The notes beneath the pieces were generated by a model. The model worked only from the letters and a program-made list of their open reading frames with translations, had not been told where the DNA came from and did no database searches. Below are positions 23,654-36,239 of a stretch of 64,000 bases of DNA, in pieces. The translations under genes and the position numbers were made by a program. Source of the DNA: Megalopta genalis (Eukaryota > Arthropoda > Insecta > Hymenoptera > Halictidae). The stretch lies in the NCBI RefSeq assembly GCF_051020955.1, contig NC_135014.1, forward strand, positions 42,302,742 through 42,366,741, in the 5' to 3' direction. Each line of letters starts with the position of its first letter. Positions within the stretch are counted from its first letter, which is position 1.

Positions 23654-25086
23654 GCGCTCCTCTTATCCTGTTCATTCGACCACGTGGTACGGGAAAGCGG
23701 TAGATTTCAAAACATTATTTACCTTGCAAGTAAGGATCGATTGAGTTATGTATCTTTTCAAAGTTCTGTTTAAAACATAGACTGCACAGAACGTTTTCAT
23801 CATACGTATTCATATTACATATTCTGATAGAAACCGATAAAGAAAAGTCCTTCGAAAAAATGTTCCGATAGGAAGAGAACTTTTTCTGTAGATTACAGAA
23901 TATAAATTGGGAATTTGTTTATAACGAAAAATAGATATTTTGTTCATCGATGCATTGTAAGAAATACCGTACATTATTCAATGAATAGTAGTATACTCAC
24001 AGAGCTTTAAAGAAAGTACATTATTTTATTGTAATATTGCTTTAATAATTTGTTTAATGTAACTTCTAAATGTACTATGATTAGTATTTACACAGAAAAA
24101 TTGTTCATATTGTTGTGTGTAAATAAACATATTAAAACATTACAAACAAGTTACCTATATATTTATAATAAGTATAAAATGTAATAAAATATTATTTTCT
24201 TTATCAAAATCAGATCATTTACTAAAACATATACTTAATTTTATTTACGATCACGTAATGTTAATTTTATTTACGATTGCGTATCAATCATTATAAAATA
24301 CATAAAAATGATATTGGTTAAATAAAATAAAAAGAAAAGCATATTGTATTTTATGTAGGAGTTCCAACAAATTTTCAATTTCTATCGATAATAATCAAAA
24401 TAATTTTTTAAATAGAGAAACTAACAAAGCTAATAACGATAAAGTGTGTATCTGATGTTCGTAATTCTAACAACGATCAATGTAAGAGCACAATCAACCG
24501 TAAGTGCTTATTCGACGCGAGTAAATATAAAAAATATTGCGCAATCGAAAAATGATGAAAATCGCAATTCGTTGCAAGTATGTGGCGCCAGGAAAACGAA
24601 AAAAAGAATGTCTATACTTGTTACTACTATCATTATACAATGCACTATTGCAACATACTGCAACGTTAGAACCCCGACAATTTCAAACGCAAATCACGTT
24701 TACGTTGATGAATGGTGTCAACATTTCGCAGCGCTGCAAAATCAGCTGATTAGTTCAGCTTGAGACGTAGATTTCAGAGCTCCCTGTTACAGAGAAATAT
24801 GTAACATTGGCGAAATCTGTTCGTAAAAATGAAAACCACTCAGCGCTGCGAAATTTCGCTGCGCAATATTAATACATCGATGACAGTGCACAAGATATCA
24901 TTAGTAGTTAAAGTGGCAAGAACGTTTACATATTAAAACTGCAGTTCGTGGAACTTTGTAACAAAGTGACGTGGTATTCTTGGCAAACATTGTCACATTT
25001 GCATTATCAATAGACTGGAACAGAAAATCTACAAAATTGTATCATTAAAATACTATTCTTCTAGCAGTGGCGAGTATGACGAGTAC
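23654..25086. other. Upstream flank of the TRIT1-like exon, mostly AT-rich
   Basis: Should contain the 5' UTR and promoter of the minus-strand exon, but no TATA box or initiator can be assigned. A 105-codon plus frame at 24446-24763 is unrecognised and is shadowed by a second frame. Confidence 0.4.
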
Positions 25087-25328
25087 TACAGTAATGTCTC
25101 TCTAATTGACGCTCAGATTGTCCCCAACTGTCGCTCAGCTCGTATACAAAAATAGACAATTTGGGAATAGGAAATACCTCTATTCAAGCCTTATGGCTTG
25201 TTTTTATCGTTATTGACAATCGGCGATTACAAAAATGAGCCGCGACGCTCGAATAGTCGTATCTCACTCTTCCCAAATTGTCCATTTTTGTTTAAAAGCT
25301 GAGCGAAAATTGTGGAGAATTTACTGTA
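25087..25328. mobile_element. Family B inverted-repeat element, full copy
   Basis: Ends TACAGTAATGTCTCTCTAAT and GTGGAGAATTTACTGTA are inverted partners. The core has CTTGTTTTTATCG and its answering arm GATTACAAAAATGAGCCGC, and AGACAATTTGGGAA answered by TTCCCAAATTGTCCA. An inner unpaired stretch separates the arms. Confidence 0.85.
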
Positions 25329-25489
25329 ATTACTGTGGTATTATCTTCGTGCTTCAGAAATACTTCTATACATAATATTGTACAATTTCTATGCATAAAC
25401 TACATACCAGCGTGAACACATTCAACATCCTTTATTTTTTAATCCATTCTAGAGTAACACGAATGATAACACATTATCGAATTTGTGAT

Positions 25490-25691
25490 TAGACTATGAA
25501 TCTTCGTGCAAAATACAAATACTCTACCTCGTTTGCAACGAACATGAGTGAAATAAAAATTTATGTTCAATCTTAACAGATTGAATCAATTGAAATTACT
25601 GGAACAGCATTGTAAAATTTTTGCCTTGCATTTAATGTGTTGTAATCAACCTACAGAATCTTTGTCATACATGCATAAAATCCGCAGCCTA
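25490..25691. mobile_element. Family A small inverted-repeat element, about 200 bp
   Basis: Left end TAGACTATGAATCTTCGTGC, right end TGCATAAAATCCGCAGCCTA. AT-rich, non-coding interior. Confidence 0.7.
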
Positions 25692-28481
25692 GCTACGATA
25701 GTTCGAATCAAATTCTGATATTGCTTTCCTAACCAGGCGGCAATGATATGTAACATAGAGTTTTCTGGCACAGCTGTTTGTTATCTAAGGTTCAACGAAT
25801 CTAATTAAATGTACAGGGTGAGACTCGTGACATGTATCTCATAACATGTTCTCCGTAACTATGTATTTTAGACCCTATTTGATATAATACCTTTTTATGT
25901 AGGATTCAACGCTTTATCCGAATTCGGGAAGGAATATTAACTGTTTCGTTTAAAAAATTCCAGATGACCTTCGCATCTTGGTAAAAAGACAAAATGACAT
26001 AAAACTGATTTGAATACTATTTATCTGCCTGGAAACCATGCAATTTCTATATGAAACACTTTTTCGTACGACAAATATTTTTTATGAGTTATTTGATGTC
26101 GAAACTCGGCCTCTATATCGTAACAGCACTCAATTTTGGACAACGTTTCCGACACACGTATTATTGTTCGGAATACAGAACACGTATCCTAGATAAAGAG
26201 GTGTTTGTACAGCTGACTGTAACTGACTAATTATGTCTACATATTAACAGTTACACGTTACACATATTAACAGTTAAGGATGAAGACGTTTTCACACTTG
26301 TATTGCTAACGTTTCCGAGCCACATTCGTCGTACCTATCAACGAATCGAGTATAAAATATGAACTGTATGGAAAATGTAAAACACATTATCGTAAACGTG
26401 TAACGAAGCTAGCGAAAATTTCTTTTTAAGTTAAACTTCAAAATCTTGACAACACGTTCAATGAATTGGAAGCATAAAAAAATTGTTACAAAACTTCTAA
26501 CTGAAACGTGCTTTAGTAACGTGAAGGTAACAGCAGATTTTGTCGTGTCAATAACGTGTGTTTGCTCTACTCATTCAGTCAATGTTAACTATTCGATACA
26601 ATATCGAAGATAATGGTCAATGTAACGTGCACTCAAATAGATAGCGCAATGGTTTTATAAACGAAATAATAAATACAAAATCATTGTCGACAAGAAAACT
26701 AAAAACCGAAGAATCATCTTTTTCCATGAACAGAATTTACTCGTTTCGACAAGATTTATCATTTTTGAACCGTCTTAGACATTGCGCGCACAAGTAAAAG
26801 TTACCTCGGAGAGCCCTATTACATGGTGCATGTTTTTATGACTATTTGTGTCCATTTATTATCCTCGCCATTTAATTACCTTGTATAATGTTCACTGCTG
26901 TTTAGACATGCGCAGATTTATTCATATGTCATTGTTATCACGTTCCTGTTACCGTCGTTCCCTGGAAACTCTATGACCCAGTAATCGTTATCGAACTCAT
27001 TTCTCGTATCAAACATTCGGTTGCATAACAATTCGACGACTGTTACTTGTTAAATGACTATCTGGGCGATAGAAGCCAATCGAGTCTCAGAATTCGTCGC
27101 CTCCCCTCCGCCAGCTCTGGGGAAAAACGGAAGAAACGTTCGCGGTTTCTTTTTGTCCTCACAAGTGCTGATAAGATAACCCAGCTACACGACATAAAAG
27201 TTTACTTTAGTTCGCTCTACCTGGTTGAACGAGATCTCACGATAATGTCCGTCTATGCGGATTCACGCAGTGTAACAATCGAGATGCTCGGCATTTCATT
27301 TTAAACTAAAAAGTAACCAGTTACTGATAACACTGACAGATAACCGACAGTATTATCAATTTCGGCGCTAATTGTCGCGGTTCTTTTAATAGTTGCATCC
27401 TGGTTGATGGATTAAAATCTGCTAACCCGGACCTTAAAGTGATATTCCCCGAAAGAATGTCGAAACTTCAAACGTTTTATATAATTCGTTCGGAAAGACA
27501 GTTAATCCCTCAAGCGGAAACGACGAGTCACGACTGTATTATAATAAATTTTAAATTGCACTTAATGGATTTTTAGTGGAAACTTAGATTAGTTAATTTT
27601 AAATAGGGGTGAGAATAATTATGACAGATTCTTATGAAAAACATTACCATAGTAAATTTTTAATATAAATTTAAATTATAATGAATTTTTAATATAGAAA
27701 TTATAATAAAATATAATAAATTTTAAATAATAAATTATATTATTATATTAATAAATATTATATTATTAGAATATATTATTGGATGAAATTATGTTATTGC
27801 TATTATTATTATTATATTATTATAATTATTATTGTTATTATTATTTCAATTATTATTATATTTAAATTATAATAGATTTTTCTGAGCTGACTAAGTTTTT
27901 GATAACTTTACTATTAAACTGTGAATTTGATGCATTTATGACAAAAATGAATTTATGAAATTTGAATCAATGAAATTATTTAGGAGGTTGGAAGAAATAT
28001 CTCCTGTTCTTTACGATTAATACGGAACAGTTAATTGAATCGAATTACTTAAATTACATATTTAAATAATATACAAGTCAGGAAAAGAAAGAAATTAAAC
28101 ATTATCAATAAAAGTTCATGCTTCACTCACCGATCCAACGGACGAAGGAGAAGGGATGTCTTCGAAGAATCTCTTAAATCTAAATTAGCACAGTTTTTTG
28201 GGATGGTTCGATGGTCCCTTTCGGGTCTAGATTTAACCTTATTCCCAATTACATAATCACTAGTTCCATCCCGTTTCTCCGGCAAACACTCTCTAATATT
28301 TCAGCATTGCAAACTGGTATCCACTGAGTAATTTTCTTCTCCAAGGTGACAGGAACGCCGCATGGGATGAACGTTGACCAATCAGGGTGCGATATTTCTT
28401 TAAACGATTGAATTGTCAAGCATCTTCCGTTTAAAGTGCTTTAGATCATCATAGTTTGAATTCCATTCTTTAAGTTATTAC
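25692..28481. other. Non-coding stretch
   Basis: AT-rich, no gene recognised. 27040-27300 is GC-richer with an unrecognised 85-codon plus frame. 27600-27890 is low-complexity DNA of ATTATT/TAATAT blocks. A single family A left-type end occurs near 27906. Confidence 0.5.
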
Positions 28482-28641
28482 TAGAATGCAGGTTTTTATG
28501 CAAAATAGAAAAGTCACTTGTAAGAAATCAAAATTAGATAAATATGTATTTTGTCACTTCTTCTCTGGTCTTAAAGTTTAATGGATTCAAAGTTTTCTAG
28601 TTGACCTCATTTTTGTGGTGAATGCATAATATCCGCAATCT
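28482..28641. mobile_element. Family A small inverted-repeat element, about 160 bp
   Basis: Left end TAGAATGCAGGTTTTTATGC, right end TGCATAATATCCGCAATCT. The ends are degraded but clearly inverted. Confidence 0.6.
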
Positions 28642-29230
28642 CGTTCAGTTTATTATAATATATAAAATAGTAAAAGTGAACTTTTGAACCTAATGAAAGA
28701 TCAGCGTCAGTGTTAAATAAATTTTTACTTCATTGTGGCTATTTCAAATCGGGCAAAACATTTTTAAAGAACTAAATCTGTATTTTATCGTGTTATCTCC
28801 ATGCACTTAGTGCATATAAAATGCACTTGAGTAAACAAGTAGATCCAGTGGTTGTCAAAGAAGCATATTTGCAAACGCAATAATTAATAAATGAATTATT
28901 TCCTTAAGAAATTAATTTTTGCGCTTGTATATTATGCGTTCGAAATTCAATTAGGATTAGAGTAAGAAGTATCATTACTAAAGTAAGAAGATTAAACAAG
29001 AATCTTAATTTGTCAATTTTAATTCAGTTAACACTAAACCTGCCGAGGCAATCAAAATGATCGGTTTCACATTTTTATTTCAAAATAGTTGAAATTATGC
29101 AAACGATTGAATAAATTTCTTAAATCAAGAAATGGCGAAAGAACTAGCTAAATACAGCTTTTTTGATGATAGTAAAGTAATACACATTAGTTATTTTCAG
29201 GACTTGATAAGTTTAATGTAAGATGCAAGA
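28642..29230. other. AT-rich non-coding stretch
   Basis: Nothing recognised. Confidence 0.5.
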
Positions 29231-29671
29231 TACAGTAATTTCTCCCTAATAGTCTCTGTTACAGGCTTCTTTACATTGTTCCTGTGCTATTCCTACGCCT
29301 ATATGCGTTATTTCTACGCCTATGCGGCACGCGACGCGGCTCTTTTGACTTGAATTTCCGGAATAACAATTCATAATACAATAACATAACTTTTATAATT
29401 TTAACATTACAAAACTGAATTTTTTAAATATATTGCCGATAGTTTTCTAATTAAAATGAGACCAAACATGATATAGTTTGGACAAATATTTCTGATCACA
29501 TAAAATAAAATCAATCACGATGTAATTGAATAAATATGGTCTAAAGCATGTCGTATTTGGTTTCACTTTAATTGGAAGAAAAATTAGAAATAAAAAAGTT
29601 AATACATGTGTCTGATTTGTCTATGTTGCCCATTTTCGATTCCAAGCTGCTGGACTATTAGGGAGTATGTA
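29231..29671. mobile_element. Family B-like inverted-repeat element, long variant
   Basis: Left end TACAGTAATTTCTCCCTAAT then AGTCTCTG; right end CTATTAGGGAGTATGTA. The interior (GGCACGCGACGCGGCTCTTTT on the left, AT-rich on the right) is longer than in other copies and only partly related. Confidence 0.55.
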
Positions 29672-29689
29672 TTAATATTGTGAAACATT

Positions 29690-30080
29690 CCGCGTAAAAG
29701 TAAAGAAACGTGCGCCACGAATCCGGGGTTTGGGAGATCGCTATGAAAACCGGCGAGGAAAACCGGAAGAAATTGGTGACTCCGTGACTCTCTGCGGCCG
29801 ACTGCAAGTATCGAAAGTGCGAGCCATCGGGTCGATTCGATCCGCGTGATTTATCATCAATTTTACACCCGATAAAAGTTTCTCGACAATTTCACGTTCA
29901 GCCGTCTTCGCGGGATCCCCGATTACACGTAGCATTTCGGAGACCCGTTATACATCATTCGGTTTATTGGCCGCCGCGGATCCGTGCACGTTGTCTCTGC
30001 TTTCCATAATTCTCACATTTAGCCGCCTAATCGCGGCTGGCCCGGTCGAAATACTCTATTGACGCAACTGTACGGAAAGT
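29690..30080. other. GC-rich island, no gene recognised
   Basis: A sharply bounded CpG-rich patch. A 64-codon minus frame (29741-29935) is unrecognised. A conserved non-coding element is a reasonable guess. Confidence 0.35.
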
Positions 30081-30112
30081 TTCCACAGGAAGCGTCAACG
30101 TCGAAGGTAAAA

Positions 30113-30445
30113 AGCAGTCAGATGAAACTATAAGGGAGAGAGAAAGAGAGAGAGGGAGAGAGAGAGAAGGAAAGACTAACGATGCGACGAAGAAAGAGAA
30201 CAGAGCGATCGAGTTGGAAAAGAGGAAATAGTAGCAAGGAAGTGAAGAAAGGAACGAAAGGAAAGTGAAAGGAGAAAGAAGGTGACATAATAGGGAAAGG
30301 GAGAGGATCTGAGGAAATGAATGGTGTAGAGGAAAAGAGGAGAAGAGGAAATGCAAACGAAAGAAAAGAGAAGCTGTTGGAATTGATGCAGTTGTAAAGA
30401 AGAAGAAAATGTCGCAATAAAGGAAAAGAGAAAGAAGTCGGATAA
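30113..30445. repeat. Polypurine tract (plus strand)
   Basis: About 330 bases almost entirely G and A on the plus strand, with GA-repeat pieces at 30131-30165. The 151- and 111-codon Ser/Phe/Leu-rich minus frames are the translated complement of this tract, not genes. Confidence 0.9.
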
Positions 30446-30579
30446 AGAAACATTTTTCTTTCAGATCGATTTTATGTAACAATCAATTTTCCTCTACGAT
30501 TACAGATGTCCTAATAATTTTTTAAAAACTTGGAACTGACATCAGACTGCAACCAATCTTAATATCATTATTAACGAAT

Positions 30580-30830
30580 AAGATAATACAACTTATCCGC
30601 AAAGAAACTATTCGCGAATAACATTATTAATATTCATTCATTCAACTAATTATCTAAATAAAAAGTTACTCGAATAATATAATTCGCGACTGATCTATTC
30701 ATGAATAATTTATTCACGAATAAGGTAATGGTAACTTATGCACAAAAAGATTATTCGCGAATTAAATTATTAAATTATTTATTCAGTCGAATAATCATAT
30801 TGATACAAAGTTATTCGAACAATGTCCAAC
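30580..30830. repeat. Degenerate TTATTCGCGAATAA-word tract
   Basis: Repeated short words ATTCGCGAATAA, ATTCATGAATAA and AGTTATTCGAA in both orientations across 250 bases. Similar in style to 12960-13315 but without a fixed period. Confidence 0.6.
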
Positions 30831-30899
30831 TCTGTTTGCAATGACCATTTCAATGCGTGTTCATTTCAATCTTCCGCATCGGAAAGAATTGAATAGAAG

Positions 30900-31345
30900 A
30901 TGATAGTAGTAGCTAGTAAAAGAAAACAGAAATTGAGGAAACGAGCGAGTGAAGAGAGAGAAGAAGGGATCTTATATTCAAGAAGAACGAAAACATTTGA
31001 GGATAACACCGCAAACAAGTGGAACACCTGAAGAAGCGAAGGCATCGATCTTCAAGAAGATGGAAAAGAGTAAAAGAATAACAGTGCAAAATGAAAGGGG
31101 TACACTTGAAAAACCGAGTGTTGGGCAGAGGAAGGGAGGATGAAGTGAGGAAACGAAGAGAAAAAGGAACGCGGAGTGTTGGGTACGAGGGGAGAAGAAA
31201 GGAGGGAGAAAATGTCGGAGGAAAAGAAAAAAAATGGCGGAAGAAGTGAATGGCAGGTAGAAGGAGAGTGGTAAGAGACGAAGATAAGCGAAGTGCAGTC
31301 CAAAAAGAAAGGCAGAAAGGGTGAAAGAGAGCGTATCTGAACGAC
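30900..31345. repeat. Second polypurine tract (plus strand)
   Basis: Another 440 bases with very strong purine bias on the plus strand. The 159- and 108-codon minus frames are Phe/Ser/Leu-rich complements of it and are not supported as genes. Confidence 0.85.
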
Positions 31346-33130
31346 AGAATCGTTAGTTTTCGTCGATTCGGGGCACATAACGCCGCATCCATGGTGGCTC
31401 TCTCGTTAAACTTCTGCCTTGGCTTACCTTCTCCAGGGCCCGCAGTTTCGGATGCATCCAGCTGGCCATTATCTTGCTCTTTATGGCGGCGAATTAATTC
31501 AACGAGCGAAATAAAGGCTCGTAAAACCGGTGCCGGTGGTCGATCGTACCGTTAATCGCCATAACATGATACACGATACGAGTGAAATGATACGGATGGC
31601 TGAAATTTGATTATATTTATTTTTTCTCTATTCCGTTGCCCCTTCAGAACGCCATTGCTTCCGGCAATTTCAGTTCGTAGTACCTCAATCTTCGACGACT
31701 CTCGATTTTGACGTAACGAAACTCTCAATTTTGATATATATGTATTTGAAAAATAAAATCAAAGAATTGTTCTTAGTAATAAATTTATGGTATTAAAAAA
31801 TAAAATTATTGGTCAAAGATTAAGAGTTACTAAATGAAAAAGATAATTGAAGTTGTCATGATTAATACGCTTCATTATAATGAGATAATCTTAGAATTAC
31901 AAATACATAAGATCGAACAATTGAAACTGCTAAATGGAGAATAATTAATAAATCTTGTACATTAATTCATAGCAAAATAGGAATTGAAGAAATTATTGTT
32001 GACTAAAAGAAATTATAAAAGATATCCAGCTCATATATTTGCAGATAATCGGATTGTTGAAGTGCAGGGACGAATAAAATTTGTAATAAATTCAAATGAA
32101 ATTGTAAAAATGATTAATATTGAAGGTGTATTAAGAGATAATAAATGAGTATTATAAAATCAACATAAATCGGTTAAAATTATTGTTTCTAATAAATTTC
32201 TGTTTATGCGTTCTTTCGAAAAATATGTTGCGGAACGTTCTTAAAAAATAAATATTATGGAATCAGCATAATAGAAGCTTCATGAAAATAAGTAATTTCA
32301 GCATATTTATTTAAAAAAGTACTGATAGTAATTGCAAAAAAATGATGAAACTGTACACTATTTTAGTCTGTCTCTTCAAACAATATGACATTATGGTTAA
32401 CTTTATATTATATTATAGCGCGGTGATATCGTTCGTAATTAACCAACAGGCACGAATAAAAATGTTTCATGAAATCATAATTGATTAAACTAATAAACTG
32501 CTGATCTCTTACAATGTGCAACTTACAGGATATTCTCGATTGTAATGTGTATTCTATATATTCTAATTATTGAAATATATTGTAATATTATAATTACCGT
32601 AATATATTGAACAAACTGAATGTTGCCAGGTCTTTTGCAATACGTATGGTAAAACGTTTTAGTTCCAATTAAACCTTATCCGAATTATGGTGGTCTCACC
32701 GTAATCCGGAGGATTGTGTTAATCCTCTATTGACTCAACAAGTTTGCAATGTTTCAACGTATTTGCACTGACTAATTTCGAAACACACCAATATTTACTG
32801 AAACAATAACTGTTGAGTAATTGGCAATCCGGTTAGGGGTTAAATGAATGATGTATTATGGGAATGGTTAAGGATGGACAGCTCGGGGGGAGTCGCAGGA
32901 AAGAACAAAGGTGAAAAGAAACCGTCGATTCAGGTAAATGATAATAGCTTTATTTGTATAATAAGATAATTCGAAATATAAACGTCAAGGAACTGTCTGA
33001 CCCTTTCTCCTGAAAAAAAGAATTGAAACGTAGAAGACTCTCTCGTTTCGCTAATCTTCCGCCGTGTGTACCACTAACAAAAAGAAAAACGTAGTATGCG
33101 CGTCACTCTTGATTTACATCGCCGTTTAAA
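31346..33130. other. GC-richer edge (31380-31600) followed by AT-rich DNA
   Basis: 31380-31600 is CpG-rich. On the minus strand a GGTAAG sits at about 31430 after an open stretch, so a small exon cannot be excluded, but the peptide is unrecognised. 31620-33130 is AT-rich with nothing seen. Confidence 0.35.
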
Positions 33131-35972
33131 ACTTGATTATTAAAGCTTACCTATCCGAGCGCGAATCGTCGCCTTAACCGAAAGTGTGGTCCGCCACCGA
33201 CGCACCGAGAAAAGCAAACGGCCGAAGCGGGAATAAGCAGATTTACAACGGCGTCGTCGACGAATTGAAAACGAAAAGAATAAAACTCTTTTGATGCGGT
33301 ACGTGGGTGCGCGGACGACTTCGCATTGAAAATTTAAGTACATACAACATTTCACTTGCCCCATGCACTCTCTCGCACTTTCGCTCTCATTCCGTTTCGT
33401 ATCCGCACATTTAGCGTCAACAAATGCTTATCTTCTCTCATCTTCGTCGCACACGTACGCAACACTCGCATGCACGCGTTCTCTTTCCCTTCTACAGTGC
33501 ATCCACCCGTCCATCCTTAGGGATCCGGCGAGGGTTAGGTCGTTATGCGCTTAATAGGCAAATATAGAGTAAATATAGAGATATAAATATTATTTCTAAT
33601 AGTATCATTAACTTCTGGTATAAATATTACTTTTCTTATTTATTCATTTCTATCTATAGTATTATATATTTCGTGTGTACGAGCGCGTGCACCTGCACGA
33701 ACGAGCGTGCAGATGTACGCGCGTCTTCGAAGATCCGTGAACGCGTTTCTTCCCGATTCACCGATGCGTTTCGCTATGTATAGTCTCTTCGTTTCCTTAT
33801 TAACGTGCGTGTATGGTTCCAATGTGAATGTTGCATTATTATCGTGCGGAGATGACTCTTTAGGTTCCCGCGATCGTTCACGCTTTTCATCCCCTTGCCT
33901 GTCCTTATTAAACGTCCGTCGCGTTACCCTCGGCGAACTTGTCAAAAAAAAAAAAAACAGGGCACACGTACTTCATCCGACATCCGAGAGATCGGCCAAT
34001 CGTAAATTACGAACTGAAAGCCAGCTATCGTCGCGGACGATTATTCAATCGTTAATAATTAATATCAATATTATCGATAATATATTATATTATTGGATAA
34101 CGATTACACGTTTGCAATGCGAAAAGTGAGCTTACTCGAAGAAAAGTATCGTTCTGTCGTGAATAATTTAATAACAGAAATCGGAACGGTGTCTGTCGAC
34201 AACGTCGATTCGATAACCAGACCTGCTTTGACGCGGCTGGCCGTTGATGTTGCAAACCTACAGGTTACCAGTCGAAGTTGTTGAGAAAGATTCGACCGAG
34301 AATGGGTCGGACTGTCAACGTCACGACTCGGAACGATTATACATCTGGTTGGACAGTTGCGCGTCGTGTTACGTTAACAACTACGAACAACATCGTTTGA
34401 GAAAAGAATTCATCTGGCCGACGTGACCGGGCAAAGCGAGATCATCTTGCTACGATGCATCATGTTGTCCGGAGTTTGGCCAGGCATCTCGAATGATAGA
34501 GGATGCATAATTAGCGAAGATCACGATCGTAATCGCCTTCCGATTTGTTTCGCGTGCGGTTATCCGACCGAATCAAACTAACCGGATCTAGGGTGAGCGT
34601 GTCAATTACTGTGCCCTTGCAATAATTTGATTTATATTTAGTAACAATGTTAATAAATTAAAAGTATCGAATTTTTTAAACGAAATTTGATCTGTAATTT
34701 CCATAATCGAATATTATAAAATAGGAAAATCAATTTTTTAAATTTCTGACAATGGTTTAATGTGTTTTCACCTCGATCCAGTTAGAAAAAGAAACACGTT
34801 AAAACGCGTTGAAACGCGTTGAAAACAAAGACGAAAACAATGCTTTCCTAAACAAAAAAGATAAACTATTATATCGATGAAATTCTTCCAAATTACAAAA
34901 AAAAAAAAACGTAATCGACTTCTTAGCTTACGACTTTCTAGATTACAGACGACTCTAGAACTAGAGCATTGTGCTAGCTGGTGTGTAAGCGATTATGGAA
35001 AAGAACAATGTCTAATTGATGCGATCGAAAACGGAAGGCGATCATCGCAACTGTCATCACAGCGTTTTCCATCGTCACCTCTGGCCTGCACCGTTCGAAG
35101 AGCAACGCGCGAATCATGATTTGCGAAACGAAGCGATCGTCGAGGTGTGTCGATTTTGATAGGAAACCGGTGTAAGTGTCGACGATCTTGGACAATGCGA
35201 GCAGGATGGCCGATCTGTAGGAAATGAAGTATGCACAGGTGTGAATCGAGCAAAGGTGCGAACGCGACGCGGGAAGAATCGAATGCGAGGCATGCATCCG
35301 ATCCGGTGAATGATAAATGTGCATGGTAACGAGAGAAACAGGGTTGGAGTCGTGTGCGAGCATTGAAAGAGTCGGGACGTGCGAGATAATTGTACAAAGA
35401 ATCGTTTGTATTGAACGCTGATTTCAAGTTATACATACAATATCGTTCGAAGAACAACTTACTGTTTCGTTTCCTTCTCCGCTATTATCCTACGTAAGTT
35501 ACGCTCTCCTATACACATTACGTATTTGCAGGATCGTATAATATAATATATTATATAATATTACATATTAAATATTATTACGTTCGAATACACAAGTGAA
35601 TAATAAAACCGTTATTATCGTTAATTTTCAATTATTCAATAGTATTGCTCGATACTTGATAATAAGATTAGTAGGTATAGCAGCAAGTACTACGATCACC
35701 ATCCCGCCCCCCACGCCCCACCCCGTTTATCTGTTGCGGTATTGAATCCTGTTCAAAATACATTTGCCGTCAAACGATCTTTTCTTTCTAAGCGTTTTCT
35801 TCAGAAGCGTGTTTTCTTTTCGATCGGAACCTAGGCTCGCTCGTTTTCTATATTCTACGGTTGTCATATAGTTGTTATGTGGGAAGCTCGTGTCGTCGGT
35901 CTACCTCGAGATCAAATTACGATCCCGTACCGGCCGTAAAATGATCAACCGGAGACGCTATCGAAGTGAGCA
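33131..35972. other. Mixed-composition stretch with unrecognised open frames
   Basis: Pyrimidine-biased and CpG-richer DNA at 33140-34600 and 34900-35460. Frames of 140 (33707-34129 plus), 154 and 129 codons (34993-35457 and 34974-35363 minus) overlap others and match nothing I know. 34093-34560 has successive short plus frames in different registers. 34795-34830 has three AAAACGCGTTG-like units. 35700-35732 is C-rich. Confidence 0.35.
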
Positions 35973-36191
35973 CAGTACATTCTCCCCAATTGTGACGCTC
36001 AGATTGTACACAAAACTGGACAATTTGGAAAGAGGAGGTACGATTAATCGAGTCCTGCAGCTCGTTTTTATAGCTGTTGACAATCGGCGACTATAAAAAC
36101 GAGCCGCAAGGCTCGAACAATCGAAACTCCTCTTCCCAGATTGTCCACTTTTGTTTCCAAGCTGAGCGTCAATTGGGGAGAATATACTGTA
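35973..36191. mobile_element. Family B inverted-repeat element, full copy
   Basis: Ends TACATTCTCCCCAATTGTGA and ATTGGGGAGAATATACTGTA are inverted partners. Inner arms CTCGTTTTTATAGCTGTTGA and GACTATAAAAACGAGCCGC pair, and GGACAATTTGGAAAGAGGAG pairs with CTCTTCCCAGATTGTCCAC. This is the cleanest copy of the family. Confidence 0.9.
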
Positions 36192-36239
36192 TCTGCGAAT
36201 GTTTTTTAGTGGAACAAACCCGAAAGACACGTGTTACCT

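Noticed and set aside
30027..30482. 151-codon minus frame with a membrane-like Phe/Leu/Ser composition
   Set aside because: It is the complement of a polypurine tract. Two registers are open at once and both are equally hydrophobic.
30913..31392. 159-codon minus frame resembling a membrane protein
   Set aside because: Same reason: the complement of the second polypurine tract, open in two registers.
34974..35457. Overlapping 154- and 129-codon minus frames
   Set aside because: Two registers plus a plus-strand frame are open together in CpG-rich DNA, and neither product is recognisable.
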